Below are positions 33,097-42,964 of a stretch of DNA of 64,000 nt, one piece after another. Within the stretch, counting starts at the first letter, position 1. Every line of letters begins with the position of its first letter. The notes beneath the pieces were generated by a model that made no database searches, was not told the origin of the DNA, and saw only the letters and a list, made by a program, of their open reading frames with translations. Source of the DNA: Bacillota bacterium (GTDB taxonomy: Bacteria > Bacillota > Clostridia > Lachnospirales > Lachnospiraceae). The stretch is from the NCBI GenBank assembly GCA_023437715.1, contig JAEZFK010000042.1, positions 34,046-98,045 on the forward strand, written 5' to 3'. The position numbers were made by a program, and so were the translations under genes.

Positions 33097-36000
33097 ATGA
33101 CAAAGATGCCCTTTTACAGAAAGATAGCCTTTACACTTGCCCTTGTGTCGGTCTGCGGCATTCTTATCGTAGGGACAGCTTCGGTCATTTACATGCTAAA
33201 CAGCAGCCGGAACCTAATTGATCAGGCAACCGTGACCCAGAGTAAGAATGCCCTTTCCGTCATGGAAGCCGTTCTGGATCATTACATGGAGGATTCCCAG
33301 GCGGCCGCAAAATACTTATCGGCCAACAGAAGGATTAAAGAAGCCTTTGAGAAAGGAGACCAGACGGCCCTTCATACCATAGCCGGACAGGTGATGGAGC
33401 AGGTCAGGCTGGGCATGAATTTTATTACCTTTGCCGATACGAAAGGAAAGGTGATCGCCAGCATCCATGGAGACGGGACCGGAGGGTCTGTCGCATCGGA
33501 AGAGAGTTTTAAACAGGCTGTGGCGGGAAACGTTACCACAGACCTTGAATTCAGCAATGACGGGAAGCTGGGCGTCCGCACAGGGGTGCCTGTGAAGAAT
33601 AATGGGGGAGAGATTATCGGCGTGGTTATGACCGGATATTCCCTCATGGATCCCTCTTTTGTAGACTCCTTAAAAGCCATGGCAGGAAATGACTTTTCCG
33701 TTTATATCGGAAATAAAAGGGCCAATACCACTGTTCTGGGAGATGACGGCCGCCCTGTCCTGGGCATAAGGATGGAAGACCGGATCGCCCGGACTGTTTT
33801 GGAAAACAAGAAAGTATATACGGGAAAGAGCGATGTGGGCGGCGAGGCCTATATGACCGTATTCAAGCCCATTCAGGATGCAAAGGGGAATGTGATCGGC
33901 GCTCTTGCCACAGGAGTGTCCCTGGAACAGTCCAACCGCCTGTGGTACAAGGGCATGGTGAAAGCGGTTCTCATTGAACTCGCTTTTATGGTAGCCATCA
34001 TCGCAGCCCTGCTGTTCTATGTGCACCGCTTCATTACAGCGCCTCTGGAAAAGATAGCGGGAAGCGCCGCGGAAATAACCCGGGGAAATTTGGATGTGGA
34101 GATCCTTCATCATTCAAAGGACGAGCTGGGGATTCTGGCCGATGCCCTCCGTGCCATGACGGACAGGCTCTATAGCTATATCGGCGACCTGCATAAGCGG
34201 GAAAATGATTTAATGGAAGCTCTTCATCAGGCCGAGGAGGCGGAGCAGGCAAAATCCCAGTTTCTTGCCAACATGAGCCATGAGATCCGCACGCCCATGA
34301 ACGCTATTATCGGCATGGCTTATCTGGCCTTAAAGACAGAGCTTGCGCCAAAGCAGAGGGGTTACATTGAAAAGATCCATCAGTCCGCCACCTCCCTGCT
34401 TAGAATCATCAACGATATTCTGGACTTTTCCCGGATAGAGTCGGGAAAGCTGACCATTGAAAATATAAAATTCCATCTGGAAAATGTTCTGGAGAACAGC
34501 GTTTTGTACTTAAGCAGACAGGCTCATGAAAAGGGCCTGGAATTTATCTGCCGCATTTCTCCGGAAATCCCGGCCTATATCAGAGGCGATCCCTTACGCC
34601 TTTCGGAAATTCTGTATAATCTGGCAGGCAATGCGGTGAAATTCACGGAAAAAGGCCAGGTCGCGGTTGATGTCACCATGGCAGAGAAAGGGGAAAAACG
34701 GGTAAAGCTCCGGTTTGCCGTAAGCGATACGGGAATCGGCATGACGGACCAGCAGCAAAGCCATCTTTTTGAAGCGTTTGTGCAGGCCGACAGCTCCATT
34801 ACCAGGAAATTCGGAGGCACGGGCCTTGGGCTTGCGATCTGCAGGCGGCTGGCCGAGCTCATGGGAGGAAACCTTGAGGTTTCCAGCGTCCCAGGCGGGG
34901 GAAGCACCTTTGCATTCACCGCATGGTTTGAAGAGGCCGAGGAAAAATGCAAAACACCGAAGTCCGTGCCCCGGTGCATGAAAGAAAAAAGGATTCTGGC
35001 GGCAGATGATAACCCGATGGACAGAAATACGATTGTGGAATACTTAACAGCCATGAAGCTCCCGGCAGAGGCCGCATCCACCGGAGAAGAAGCGGTGGCT
35101 CTGGCGGAGCAGCGGGACAGGGAGGCCCCCTTTGATGCGGTTCTCGTTGACTGGCATATGGGGCAGGGCATGGATGGCATGGAGACAGCCGCCGCCCTCA
35201 AGGAATCCGGAAAGCTGGTCCACAAGCCCCTGGTGGTGCTTTTGGCCCCATCCGGGGAAGAGGAGTCCTTAGGCCTGCTTCCCGGCCCGTACATTGACGG
35301 GGTTTTGACAAAACCTGTAAGCCGGTCCATGATTTACGACTGCCTTGTAAAGCTGTTTGTTCCGGAGAGCGAAGACTCTGAGGAGGAACTCACCTTTCAG
35401 GAGAAGGATTATGGGCTGGAAGGCTTCCGGGTCCTTCTGGCAGAGGACAACGAGATCAATTTACAGATTGCTGCCGAATTGCTGGAGAGCCAGGGGATGG
35501 TTGTGGAAACCGCCCGGAACGGGCGGCAGGCAGTTTCCATTTTTAACGCCGCTCCCCCCGGAGCCTTCCATCTGATCCTGATGGATTTGCAGATGCCGGA
35601 AATGGACGGCTATGAAGCCTCAAGACGTATCCGGGAAGTGGACCAGGCCGTCCCAATCATTGCGATGACCGCACGGACCATGGCGGACGAAAAGCAGAAG
35701 TGCTTTGATGCAGGCATGAACGACCATGTTTCCAAGCCCATTGACGTGGACACCTTATTCGAGGCCCTGTCCAAATGGCTGGCGGTCCCAGGCAGGGGCT
35801 TGAAACAGACCGGGAAAAAGACAAATATCCGGATCGAAGGAATCGATACAAGGCAGGGCCTGCGCCGTACCGCAGGAAACTGGCCGCTCTATGGAAAGCT
35901 GCTTTTAAATTTTGCAAAACAGCAGAAAGAATTCCTTGAGGAAATCCATATGGCCCTCGAGAGCCGGGATCTGGCTCTGGCCGGGCGGCTGATTCATACC

Positions 36001-36405
36001 TTAAAGGGTCTGGCCGGCAACATTGGGGCAAGCAGGGCTCTGTTCCTCATCATCCGCATGGAAAGCTGTATCCAGTCGGAACAGGAGGATCAGGTTTTAT
36101 TCCGGGCCTTTGACGATATGGCCCTCTGCCTGGAACAGGCCGGGGAAAGCATTGAGAATGCGCCTTTCCTTAAAAGGCAGGAAAAGGAAAAGCCGGGAAA
36201 TAACACATCTCAAGGCCTTCGGGAGATCAAGCGCTTTCTAAGGCTCTTAAAGGAAAGCGATATGGAAGCGGTAGAATGCTTTGAGGATGTAAGAACAGAT
36301 TTAAAGGTGCAGATGAAGGAAGCGGACTATGCCGCTCTGGAGCAGGCTGTGGGACGGTATGAGCTGTTAGAGGCGGCGAAAATACTGGAAAACGGGTCTC
36401 CATAG
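33097..36405 (+). CDS. Hybrid sensor histidine kinase (Cache-HAMP-HisKA-REC-REC-Hpt)
   Basis: A 1102-residue membrane phosphorelay kinase. In order: a transmembrane helix at about 10-32, an extracellular Cache sensor (about 35-285), a second helix (290-312), HAMP (315-365), HisKA with the phospho-accepting His in ANMSHEIRTPMNA, an ATPase domain (N box LYNLAGNAVKFTE, G boxes SDTGIGMT and GTGLGLA), a first receiver (ILAADDNPMD, Asp in VLVDWHMG), a second receiver (LLAEDNEIN, Asp in LILMDLQMPEMDG) and an Hpt domain with His in LIHTLKGLAGN. It starts a four-gene operon whose other products make or break c-di-GMP, and the next gene's receiver is a likely phosphate acceptor. GGAGG precedes the ATG. 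Confidence 0.93.
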   Translation: MTKMPFYRKIAFTLALVSVCGILIVGTASVIYMLNSSRNLIDQATVTQSKNALSVMEAVLDHYMEDSQAAAKYLSANRRIKEAFEKGDQTALHTIAGQVMEQVRLGMNFITFADTKGKVIASIHGDGTGGSVASEESFKQAVAGNVTTDLEFSNDGKLGVRTGVPVKNNGGEIIGVVMTGYSLMDPSFVDSLKAMAGNDFSVYIGNKRANTTVLGDDGRPVLGIRMEDRIARTVLENKKVYTGKSDVGGEAYMTVFKPIQDAKGNVIGALATGVSLEQSNRLWYKGMVKAVLIELAFMVAIIAALLFYVHRFITAPLEKIAGSAAEITRGNLDVEILHHSKDELGILADALRAMTDRLYSYIGDLHKRENDLMEALHQAEEAEQAKSQFLANMSHEIRTPMNAIIGMAYLALKTELAPKQRGYIEKIHQSATSLLRIINDILDFSRIESGKLTIENIKFHLENVLENSVLYLSRQAHEKGLEFICRISPEIPAYIRGDPLRLSEILYNLAGNAVKFTEKGQVAVDVTMAEKGEKRVKLRFAVSDTGIGMTDQQQSHLFEAFVQADSSITRKFGGTGLGLAICRRLAELMGGNLEVSSVPGGGSTFAFTAWFEEAEEKCKTPKSVPRCMKEKRILAADDNPMDRNTIVEYLTAMKLPAEAASTGEEAVALAEQRDREAPFDAVLVDWHMGQGMDGMETAAALKESGKLVHKPLVVLLAPSGEEESLGLLPGPYIDGVLTKPVSRSMIYDCLVKLFVPESEDSEEELTFQEKDYGLEGFRVLLAEDNEINLQIAAELLESQGMVVETARNGRQAVSIFNAAPPGAFHLILMDLQMPEMDGYEASRRIREVDQAVPIIAMTARTMADEKQKCFDAGMNDHVSKPIDVDTLFEALSKWLAVPGRGLKQTGKKTNIRIEGIDTRQGLRRTAGNWPLYGKLLLNFAKQQKEFLEEIHMALESRDLALAGRLIHTLKGLAGNIGASRALFLIIRMESCIQSEQEDQVLFRAFDDMALCLEQAGESIENAPFLKRQEKEKPGNNTSQGLREIKRFLRLLKESDMEAVECFEDVRTDLKVQMKEADYAALEQAVGRYELLEAAKILENGSP

Positions 36406-36423
36406 AGGAGAAAGGAGGGTGTC

Positions 36424-37572
36424 ATGCTGCGGGAAAGAGAAAAACCGGTGGTGCTTGTGGTGGATGATACCCTTGACAACATCACCCTGGTAAATGAAAT
36501 ATTAAAAAATGAGTATCGGATCAAGGTCGCCACAAACGGGGAAAAAGCTCTTGAGGTGGCAAAGAGCACCCGGCCGGATATTATCCTGATGGATGTGATG
36601 ATGCCGGTAATGAACGGCTATGAAGCCTGCGCCAGGCTGAAGCAGGACGAAGACTTAAAGGACATTCCGGTCCTGTTTCTGACCGCCTTATCCGATGAAG
36701 AGGATGAAAAAAAGGGCTTTATGCTGGGAGCCGCGGATTATATCATAAAGCCGGTCAGCCCCAGCATCCTGACTGCGCGGATAAAGACCCACCTGGCCTT
36801 AAAGCGTTCCAGGGACATTTTAGAGGATCAGAACCATTTCCTTGACAGGGAAATCCAGCGGCGCATGAAAGAAATTTCCACGGTACAGGAGGCCTCTATT
36901 ATGGCCATGGCGATCCTGGCGGAAACCAGGGACCATGAGACCGGGTTCCATATCCAGAGGGCCAAGCTGTATATCAGAGAGCTGGCCGAACACATGGGCC
37001 GGATGGAGGCCTATAAGGCCTTTCTCACACCGGACAGAATCCGCATGATTGTTCTTTCCTCCCCTCTCCACGATATCGGAAAGGTGGGGATACCTGACCA
37101 TATCCTGTTAAAGCCGGGGAAACTGACTCCGGAAGAGTATGAGATCATGAAAAAACACGCGGTTTTAGGGGGAGACGCCATCTTGAACGTGGAAAAGCTC
37201 ATCGGCGGGGCGGAGACGTTTCTGACCTGTGCCAGAGAGATCGCATATTTCCACCATGAAAAATGGGATGGAAGCGGCTACCCCAGCGGCTTATCCCGTG
37301 AGGCCATTCCTCTGCCCGCCCGCCTCATGGCGGTGGTGGATGTCTACGACGCCCTCACCTCCCGGCGCATATATAAGGAGGCTGTTTCCCACGAAAAGGC
37401 CGTATCCATCATACGGGAGGATGCCGGGAAGCATTTTGATCCTGACGTTGTAAATGCTTTTCTTGCGCTGGAAGAAAAATTTAAAAGCATATCGGTCAAA
37501 TATATGGACGATGCGTCCGGCATGCTCACCCAAACCCATGAAAGCGTCCGGGAAGCGGGGAGACTGTCATGA
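36424..37572 (+). CDS. Response regulator with HD-GYP c-di-GMP phosphodiesterase domain
   Basis: A cytoplasmic 382-residue protein. The receiver (about 10-128) has VVDDTLDN, the phospho-accepting Asp in IILMDVMMPVMNG and Lys in YIIKPVSP. The HD-GYP domain (about 165-370) has LHDIGKVGIP, FHHEKWDGSGYP and AVVDVYDALTS, the metal and signature residues needed to hydrolyse c-di-GMP. It lies 18 bases after the hybrid kinase gene and overlaps the next gene by four bases (ATGA). Phosphorylation from the upstream kinase's Hpt domain probably sets its activity, by inference from context. Confidence 0.93.
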   Translation: MLREREKPVVLVVDDTLDNITLVNEILKNEYRIKVATNGEKALEVAKSTRPDIILMDVMMPVMNGYEACARLKQDEDLKDIPVLFLTALSDEEDEKKGFMLGAADYIIKPVSPSILTARIKTHLALKRSRDILEDQNHFLDREIQRRMKEISTVQEASIMAMAILAETRDHETGFHIQRAKLYIRELAEHMGRMEAYKAFLTPDRIRMIVLSSPLHDIGKVGIPDHILLKPGKLTPEEYEIMKKHAVLGGDAILNVEKLIGGAETFLTCAREIAYFHHEKWDGSGYPSGLSREAIPLPARLMAVVDVYDALTSRRIYKEAVSHEKAVSIIREDAGKHFDPDVVNAFLALEEKFKSISVKYMDDASGMLTQTHESVREAGRLS

Positions 37573-39989
37573 GAAATTTTGCAGCGGACATTGTTCCATG
37601 GATAATCATCGGGAGCCTGCTTCTCCTGTTCTTTCTTTTGACGCTTTTGAACAGGAAAATAAAGCAGCTTGCGGAGGTAAACAGGGAGCTGGATCATGTA
37701 AAGGAGCTCTGGAGGACCTTTTATGATGCGGATACAGGCTATGTGTATTTAAAGGACAAGGATTTAAAATACATATTTATCAACCGAGCCCTGGCAAACT
37801 TTTTCCACCGTCCCTACAGCGAGATCATCGGGCGCGGAGATTTTTCCCTGCTGGAGAAGGGCTTTGCCCAGATAAGCACAAAGACGGACTTAGCGGCTTT
37901 AAAGCAGAACCGGCTGATGATTACCATAGACTCCTGGAATGGCCGTCATTTCAGAACCACAAAGTTCCCGGTTCCCTTACCTGACGGTTCCATGGGCGTA
38001 GGCGCATATATCTGGGATATCACGGAGGAATATGTGCTCCAGCGGACCCAGGAGCGGATGATAAAACGGAACCGGCTGCTGCTGGCGGTATTAAGCCGCA
38101 GATTCCGGAACACTCAGGAGCAGCTGGATTATGCGCTCAAGGAGCTTCTGGAGATGTCAGGAAGCCAGTACGGCTATATCTATTCCTATGATGAAGAGAA
38201 AAAGGAGTTTCACTTTAACTGCTGGAGGCAGAGAGGCACGGGAGATGAGGGAGGCAGGGATCTGCCGGAGACATATAAGCTTGAGGAAACGGGTGTCTGG
38301 GGAGAGATGACCATACAGCGAAAGCCTTTCATCCTGAACCGGATCAAGGGGCCGGGTCCCCTGGACGGAGGGGGCCGGGAGTCGGCTGCCAGGTTTGAAA
38401 CCTTTATGTCAGTTCCTGTAATCATTGCCGATAAGCTGGTGGCGGCTGTGGGGCTTGCCAATAAGGATGAGGATTATGACGATACCGATGTGACGGAAAT
38501 GACCATGCTCATGAGCGGCGTGTGGAATGCGGTGCAGCGTCGGGAAGCCTCTGAAACCCTTGCCTATGAGCGCAATAAATACTACCAGACCCTGCTGTCC
38601 ATCGGAGACGGGGTCATGGTCATTGACCGCAGCAGGAATATTGAATTCTTAAATGAAGCGGCCAGCAGGCTGACGGGCTGGCCCCTGGAAGAAGCCAGGG
38701 GAATGAATTATAAGCAGGTGTTCTCCCTGTCCGGCGAGCCGGATGGCATGACCGCTGACGATGTTCTGGAAAAGGTGTTCTTAACCGGCGAGGCGCAGGA
38801 CCTTGACAGTCCCATGGTCCTGACCTCCAGAAACGGAGAAACCTACGATCTGGAAAACAACGCAGCGCCCATCCCCGACGATACGGGGGCTCTTGCCGGA
38901 GTTGTGCTGGTTTTCCGGGATGTGACCGAGAAAAAGGAACAGAGAGAGAAAATCGAATACATGAGCTTCCATGACGCTCTCACAGGGTTATACAACAGAC
39001 GGTTTTTCGAGGAAGAGCTGCTCCGCCTGGATACCAGGAGAAACTATCCCATTACCATTCTCATGGGAGACGTCAACAGCTTAAAGCTCACCAACGACAT
39101 ATTCGGCCACGGGGCCGGAGACCTGCTCCTTATCACTGTGGCCCAGGCCATGCAGACGGTGTGCCGCAGCGATGACATCATTGCCCGGTGGGGCGGCGAC
39201 GAATTCGTGGTGGTGCTTCCAGGGACAGGCCCCGAGGATGCGGAAAGGATCGCCGGAAGAATCAAGGCAGAGCTTTCCACAAGGCGGACCCGGGCCATCC
39301 GCTGCAGCATTTCCCTGGGCTATGACACCAAGGCCGACGAATCCGAGGACATTTTCCGGACGCTTAACAATGCGGAGGCGAAGATGTATACCGCAAAATC
39401 CCTGGAACGGGATGAAACCTTAAACAGAGAGCTGAACATGCTGGTTGACGCCCTCTTTGAGAAAAGCGACAGGGAAAGACAGCACGCCCTGCGGGTAAAG
39501 GCTTTATGCCGGCGTCTGGGGGAGGCTTTATCCCTGCCGGAATCCGATGTGAGCCGGCTCATGGATGCGGGATATCTCCACGACATCGGCAAGGTGATTA
39601 TGGAGCCGGAGCTTCTGGAACGGGTCTTTGCCTTAAGCGCGGTGGAAGCCAATGAAATAAGAAAGCATCCGGTGATCGGATACAGAATCTTAAATTCCTT
39701 TGACACTACCATGGAGCTGGCGGAAAGCGTGCTGGCCCACCATGAACGCTGGGACGGCACCGGTTATCCCAAGGGGCTTGAGGGGGAAAAGATACCGCTT
39801 CTGGCCCGCATGATTGCGGTTGCGGATGCCTATGACTATATGCTGAATGAAGCAGATCCCCAGAAGAACATGGAGCAGCAGGAGGCTTTGAGGGAGATAC
39901 GGCGCCGCAAAGGGACTCAGTTTGATCCCCGGATTGCAGAAGCATTTGTAAGGATGCTTGAGAAAGAAAATAACGGGATTCATGAATAA
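37569..39989 (+). CDS. PAS-GAF-PAS-GGDEF-HD-GYP dual c-di-GMP enzyme
   Basis: An 806-residue protein with an N-terminal membrane helix (about 10-30), a PAS domain (about 48-160), a GAF domain (about 185-330), a second PAS (340-465), a GGDEF cyclase domain with RWGGDEFVVV and a C-terminal HD-GYP domain with YLHDIGKV and AHHERWDGTGYP. The product-inhibition I-site RSDD lies five residues before GGDEF. Both catalytic motifs look intact, so it may both make and degrade c-di-GMP, with PAS/GAF input deciding. Translationally coupled to the upstream phosphodiesterase gene. Confidence 0.93.
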   Translation: MRNFAADIVPWIIIGSLLLLFFLLTLLNRKIKQLAEVNRELDHVKELWRTFYDADTGYVYLKDKDLKYIFINRALANFFHRPYSEIIGRGDFSLLEKGFAQISTKTDLAALKQNRLMITIDSWNGRHFRTTKFPVPLPDGSMGVGAYIWDITEEYVLQRTQERMIKRNRLLLAVLSRRFRNTQEQLDYALKELLEMSGSQYGYIYSYDEEKKEFHFNCWRQRGTGDEGGRDLPETYKLEETGVWGEMTIQRKPFILNRIKGPGPLDGGGRESAARFETFMSVPVIIADKLVAAVGLANKDEDYDDTDVTEMTMLMSGVWNAVQRREASETLAYERNKYYQTLLSIGDGVMVIDRSRNIEFLNEAASRLTGWPLEEARGMNYKQVFSLSGEPDGMTADDVLEKVFLTGEAQDLDSPMVLTSRNGETYDLENNAAPIPDDTGALAGVVLVFRDVTEKKEQREKIEYMSFHDALTGLYNRRFFEEELLRLDTRRNYPITILMGDVNSLKLTNDIFGHGAGDLLLITVAQAMQTVCRSDDIIARWGGDEFVVVLPGTGPEDAERIAGRIKAELSTRRTRAIRCSISLGYDTKADESEDIFRTLNNAEAKMYTAKSLERDETLNRELNMLVDALFEKSDRERQHALRVKALCRRLGEALSLPESDVSRLMDAGYLHDIGKVIMEPELLERVFALSAVEANEIRKHPVIGYRILNSFDTTMELAESVLAHHERWDGTGYPKGLEGEKIPLLARMIAVADAYDYMLNEADPQKNMEQQEALREIRRRKGTQFDPRIAEAFVRMLEKENNGIHE

Positions 39990-40021
39990 CTTAAAAACGG
40001 TAGAAGGGGAGGCGGGTATTT

Positions 40022-41773
40022 ATGCGGAAGTGGCTTATCATACCTTTCGTCCTGCAATTGGTTGTCAGCGTCGGCTTAATGGGATTTATTCTGATCCATG
40101 CCGGCGTCAGCAGCTCGCGCATGATCTTAAGGGAGCTGCTGGTGCAGATGCAGCAGCATATCGGGGATCATCTGACCCAGAGACTACAGGATGCCATGCG
40201 GCTGAACCAGCTCAATTATGATTCTTTCCAATACGGAATTCTGAATCTGGATTCCCCCGGGGAAAGAGAACGGTACTTTGTGAATCACATCAGGCCCTAT
40301 CCTGATGTGGCTATGTGTTTTATCGGGCTGGAGGACGGCTCCTTTTACGGCGCGCGGCGCACCCCGGACAATGAATTCCAGGTGGTCCGGGATTCCCGGT
40401 TTTACAAGACCTCAGATTCAGGGGAAGGAACCGAACCTGCAGAGGAAATTCCCGGCTTTGACCCGCGGACCAGGCCCTGGTATAAGAATGCGGCAAAAGC
40501 CGGGGCCCCTGTTTTCGGCGGTGTCTACAGCCATTGTCTTTTTCACCAGCCAGCCATAACCGTAAGCCGGCCGGTCTACGATTCCAATCACCGCCTAATG
40601 GGCGTATTCGGCGTGGATTACCTTTTAAGCTGGCTGGACAATTCCTTAAGCAGCCTGCCCCTGGGCGCTTCCGGCCAGATATTTGTGACGGACAGCGACG
40701 GGATGCTGGTGGGCAGCTCCCTTGGCAGCCTCAATTGCAGAGAGGCGGATGGCTCCTCCGGGCTGATGCCTGCCGCAGAAAGTGAAAATCCTCTTATCCG
40801 GACTTCCCTGTCCCTGATGCAGGGCAAGGGCACGGGTGATGTGCCTGAGCTTAAGTACCAAGGGAAACGGTATCTGGTGGGAGTTTCGGAGTACCGGCAG
40901 TACGGCATTCAATGGAACATCTATGTGATCTCCGGGGAGGAGGACTTCCTGGGGGCGACGAAGAACGCGGTTATGCAGGCCGCCGTCATGCTGGCTGTCT
41001 TCCTTTTATTTTCCATATGCTTTACGACCTGGCTTGCAGGGCGGGTGACAAAGCCCATTGTCAGCTTAAGCAATGCGGCAGAGGAGATGACAAACGGCAG
41101 ACTTGTCACCATTCCCGACAGCGGAAGAAAGGATGAGCTGGGAAAGCTGACCCGGTCCTTTAACAAAATGGGCCTGCAGCTGACCAATATGGTTTCCCAT
41201 CTGGAGGATGAAGTGGCGGTGAGGACCAGGGAATTGCAGGAATCCAACGATATATTGATCGAATTGTCCTTTTTAGACGGCCTTACAGGTCTTTCCAACA
41301 GACGCCAGTTGGATATTGCCATTGTAGAAGCAATAAGATCCGCGGTCTCCTGCCAGAGGCCCATGGCTCTGCTGATGCTGGATATTGATTTGTTTAAATC
41401 CTTTAACGATGCCTATGGACATCAGGCCGGGGACGAATGCTTAAAGGCCATTGCCCGCCTGCTGCGGGAGAAGGTCTGCCGGGCTACTGACTTAGCGGCC
41501 AGGTACGGAGGCGAAGAATTTGTCATTCTCCTGCCAGAGGCAAGTGAGGATACCATAGAAGAATTTGCCAACGGCATCAGAAAAGGAATTGAAGAGCTGG
41601 AAATTGACCATCCCCGCTCCGCCCATAAAAGGGTGACGGTCAGCATAGGCATTGCCTGTCTGATCCCGGATAAGAGTACCACGCCGGAAATGATCATTGA
41701 GATGGCAGATAAGGCCTTATATCATGCAAAGCAGAACGGCCGCAATCTGGTGGTCAGAAGTGATAAGATGTGA
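40022..41773 (+). CDS. Cache-HAMP-GGDEF diguanylate cyclase
   Basis: A 583-residue membrane diguanylate cyclase. A signal-anchor helix (about 5-25), an extracellular double-Cache sensor (30-310; note FDPRTRPWYKNA and GVFGVDYLL, typical Cache stretches), a second helix (about 318-340), HAMP (340-392), a short coiled coil and a GGDEF domain with YGGEEFVILLP. The I-site RATD is present five residues before the motif. It lies 32 bases after the dual enzyme and ends the operon. It makes c-di-GMP in response to an extracellular small molecule; the ligand is unknown. Confidence 0.92.
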   Translation: MRKWLIIPFVLQLVVSVGLMGFILIHAGVSSSRMILRELLVQMQQHIGDHLTQRLQDAMRLNQLNYDSFQYGILNLDSPGERERYFVNHIRPYPDVAMCFIGLEDGSFYGARRTPDNEFQVVRDSRFYKTSDSGEGTEPAEEIPGFDPRTRPWYKNAAKAGAPVFGGVYSHCLFHQPAITVSRPVYDSNHRLMGVFGVDYLLSWLDNSLSSLPLGASGQIFVTDSDGMLVGSSLGSLNCREADGSSGLMPAAESENPLIRTSLSLMQGKGTGDVPELKYQGKRYLVGVSEYRQYGIQWNIYVISGEEDFLGATKNAVMQAAVMLAVFLLFSICFTTWLAGRVTKPIVSLSNAAEEMTNGRLVTIPDSGRKDELGKLTRSFNKMGLQLTNMVSHLEDEVAVRTRELQESNDILIELSFLDGLTGLSNRRQLDIAIVEAIRSAVSCQRPMALLMLDIDLFKSFNDAYGHQAGDECLKAIARLLREKVCRATDLAARYGGEEFVILLPEASEDTIEEFANGIRKGIEELEIDHPRSAHKRVTVSIGIACLIPDKSTTPEMIIEMADKALYHAKQNGRNLVVRSDKM

Positions 41774-41785
41774 GTTCTTAAATTT

Positions 41786-41821
41786 GAGGGTGTCCTGAAA
41801 TTTAACTTTCAGGGCACCCTC
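41786..41821. terminator. Hairpin between convergent genes, possible terminator
   Basis: A 15-bp inverted repeat (41786-41800 with 41807-41821) with a six-base loop. There is no clear T run on either strand, so it may act as an RNA-stabilising 3' hairpin or a weak bidirectional terminator. Confidence 0.55.
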
Positions 41822-41853
41822 AGGAATGAATTTAATATTAATGGATTTAATAA

Positions 41854-42834
41854 TTAATAAATGATCTGATCCCCGTCCTTAATGCAGTAGTTCACCTTAA
41901 CCCCCAGCTCTTCCATCCACTGTCTGGTTTCCAGGGTCTTCCAGTCTCCGGTTCCAATTCCGCCGCCGCCGTCGTTATTCCACAGCCAGAGCGGACAGGG
42001 CCACAGGGCGATCTGGGGATTGATGGCCGCATATACTTCCCGGCCCACTCCGTACTGCCCATGATGGGCCATCTGAACGATGTCGCTCTTTAAGTCCTCG
42101 GCAGTGCGCTCTGAATACAGAAGCTGTCCTCCCTCAGGCCCCAGATCTCCCAGCACAAGGATGCTGACGTCATTCATGAAGAATTTATAGACCACGGAAC
42201 TGTTATTTACAGAGGTCACATCCAGGAGATAAGGATTATTTAAAACCTTGGCCTTAATAAGCCCTACCTGGATCTCCTGATCCTTTTGCACCGTATGAAG
42301 CTTCTCTGCGGGCAGGGTTGCCAGAGCGGCCCGGAAGCTGTTTACATAATCCGCACGGGATGCTTCCACCTTTTCATACCAGGATTGGTCCGGCAGGGAA
42401 TAATATACGTTGTCAATGGTAATCTGGCTGTTGGGATTGTTCAGTATCTGAATGAGCGCTCCCACATGGTCGGAATGGGGATGAGTGACAAACCAGCCGG
42501 ATACATGTCCGCCCTTGGAACGGATGACATCTGTCAAATGGTCCGCATCAATATCCCAGCCTCCGTCAATGACCACCAGGGCTCCGTTTTTATCCTGAAG
42601 CACCATGGAAAGCATCTGCCGGTTGTCATAATCTGCCAGTAAGGATAGGCTTCCTCCGCCGAAGATCTTGCCTCCGGGACCGATATCCAGGGCCGGACCG
42701 AATTTCATGGCCCGCTGGGCCAGCTCTCCTTCTACGGCTTTTGTTGTCAAAAGGTCTGCCGAAAAGGCAGAAAATACGATGTTTAAAAACAGTACGCAGG
42801 CTGCCAGTTTTTTCCAGATATTAAAATGTCTCAT
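41854..42834 (-). CDS. Secreted metallo-beta-lactamase-fold hydrolase (ComEC-like C-domain)
   Basis: A 326-residue MBL-fold protein with an N-terminal signal peptide or anchor (about residues 8-28 after NIWKK). The metal site THPHSDHVGAL is present, with further family elements VIDGGWD, LVLGDLGPEGG and VQMAHHGQYGV, as in the C-terminal domain of ComEC and in free-standing relatives. It probably hydrolyses a phosphodiester or similar bond outside the cell; the substrate is unknown. The start is the ATG at 42834 because GGAGG lies seven bases upstream of it, not of the ATG ten codons earlier. Confidence 0.82.
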   Translation of the reverse strand: MRHFNIWKKLAACVLFLNIVFSAFSADLLTTKAVEGELAQRAMKFGPALDIGPGGKIFGGGSLSLLADYDNRQMLSMVLQDKNGALVVIDGGWDIDADHLTDVIRSKGGHVSGWFVTHPHSDHVGALIQILNNPNSQITIDNVYYSLPDQSWYEKVEASRADYVNSFRAALATLPAEKLHTVQKDQEIQVGLIKAKVLNNPYLLDVTSVNNSSVVYKFFMNDVSILVLGDLGPEGGQLLYSERTAEDLKSDIVQMAHHGQYGVGREVYAAINPQIALWPCPLWLWNNDGGGGIGTGDWKTLETRQWMEELGVKVNYCIKDGDQIIY

Positions 42835-42907
42835 ATTTACCTCCGTTTTTATAATGCTATCCATTATTATATCGAAAACCGTCCATTTTTAACAGGGGAG
42901 GAATGCA

Positions 42908-42929
42908 ATCGTCAGAAAATCGTCAGAAA
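42908..42929. repeat. Short tandem repeat upstream of mazG
   Basis: ATCGTCAGAAA occurs twice back to back between the divergent MBL and mazG genes. Its 11-bp spacing would suit a regulator site, but no partner is suggested. Confidence 0.35.
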
Positions 42930-42964
42930 TTGGAAAATTATGAATAATTCCGAAGGAGAAGCCA

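Noticed and set aside
36225..36240. AAGCGCTTTC inside the hybrid kinase gene
   Set aside because: It lies deep within a coding region away from any promoter, so it is likely chance.
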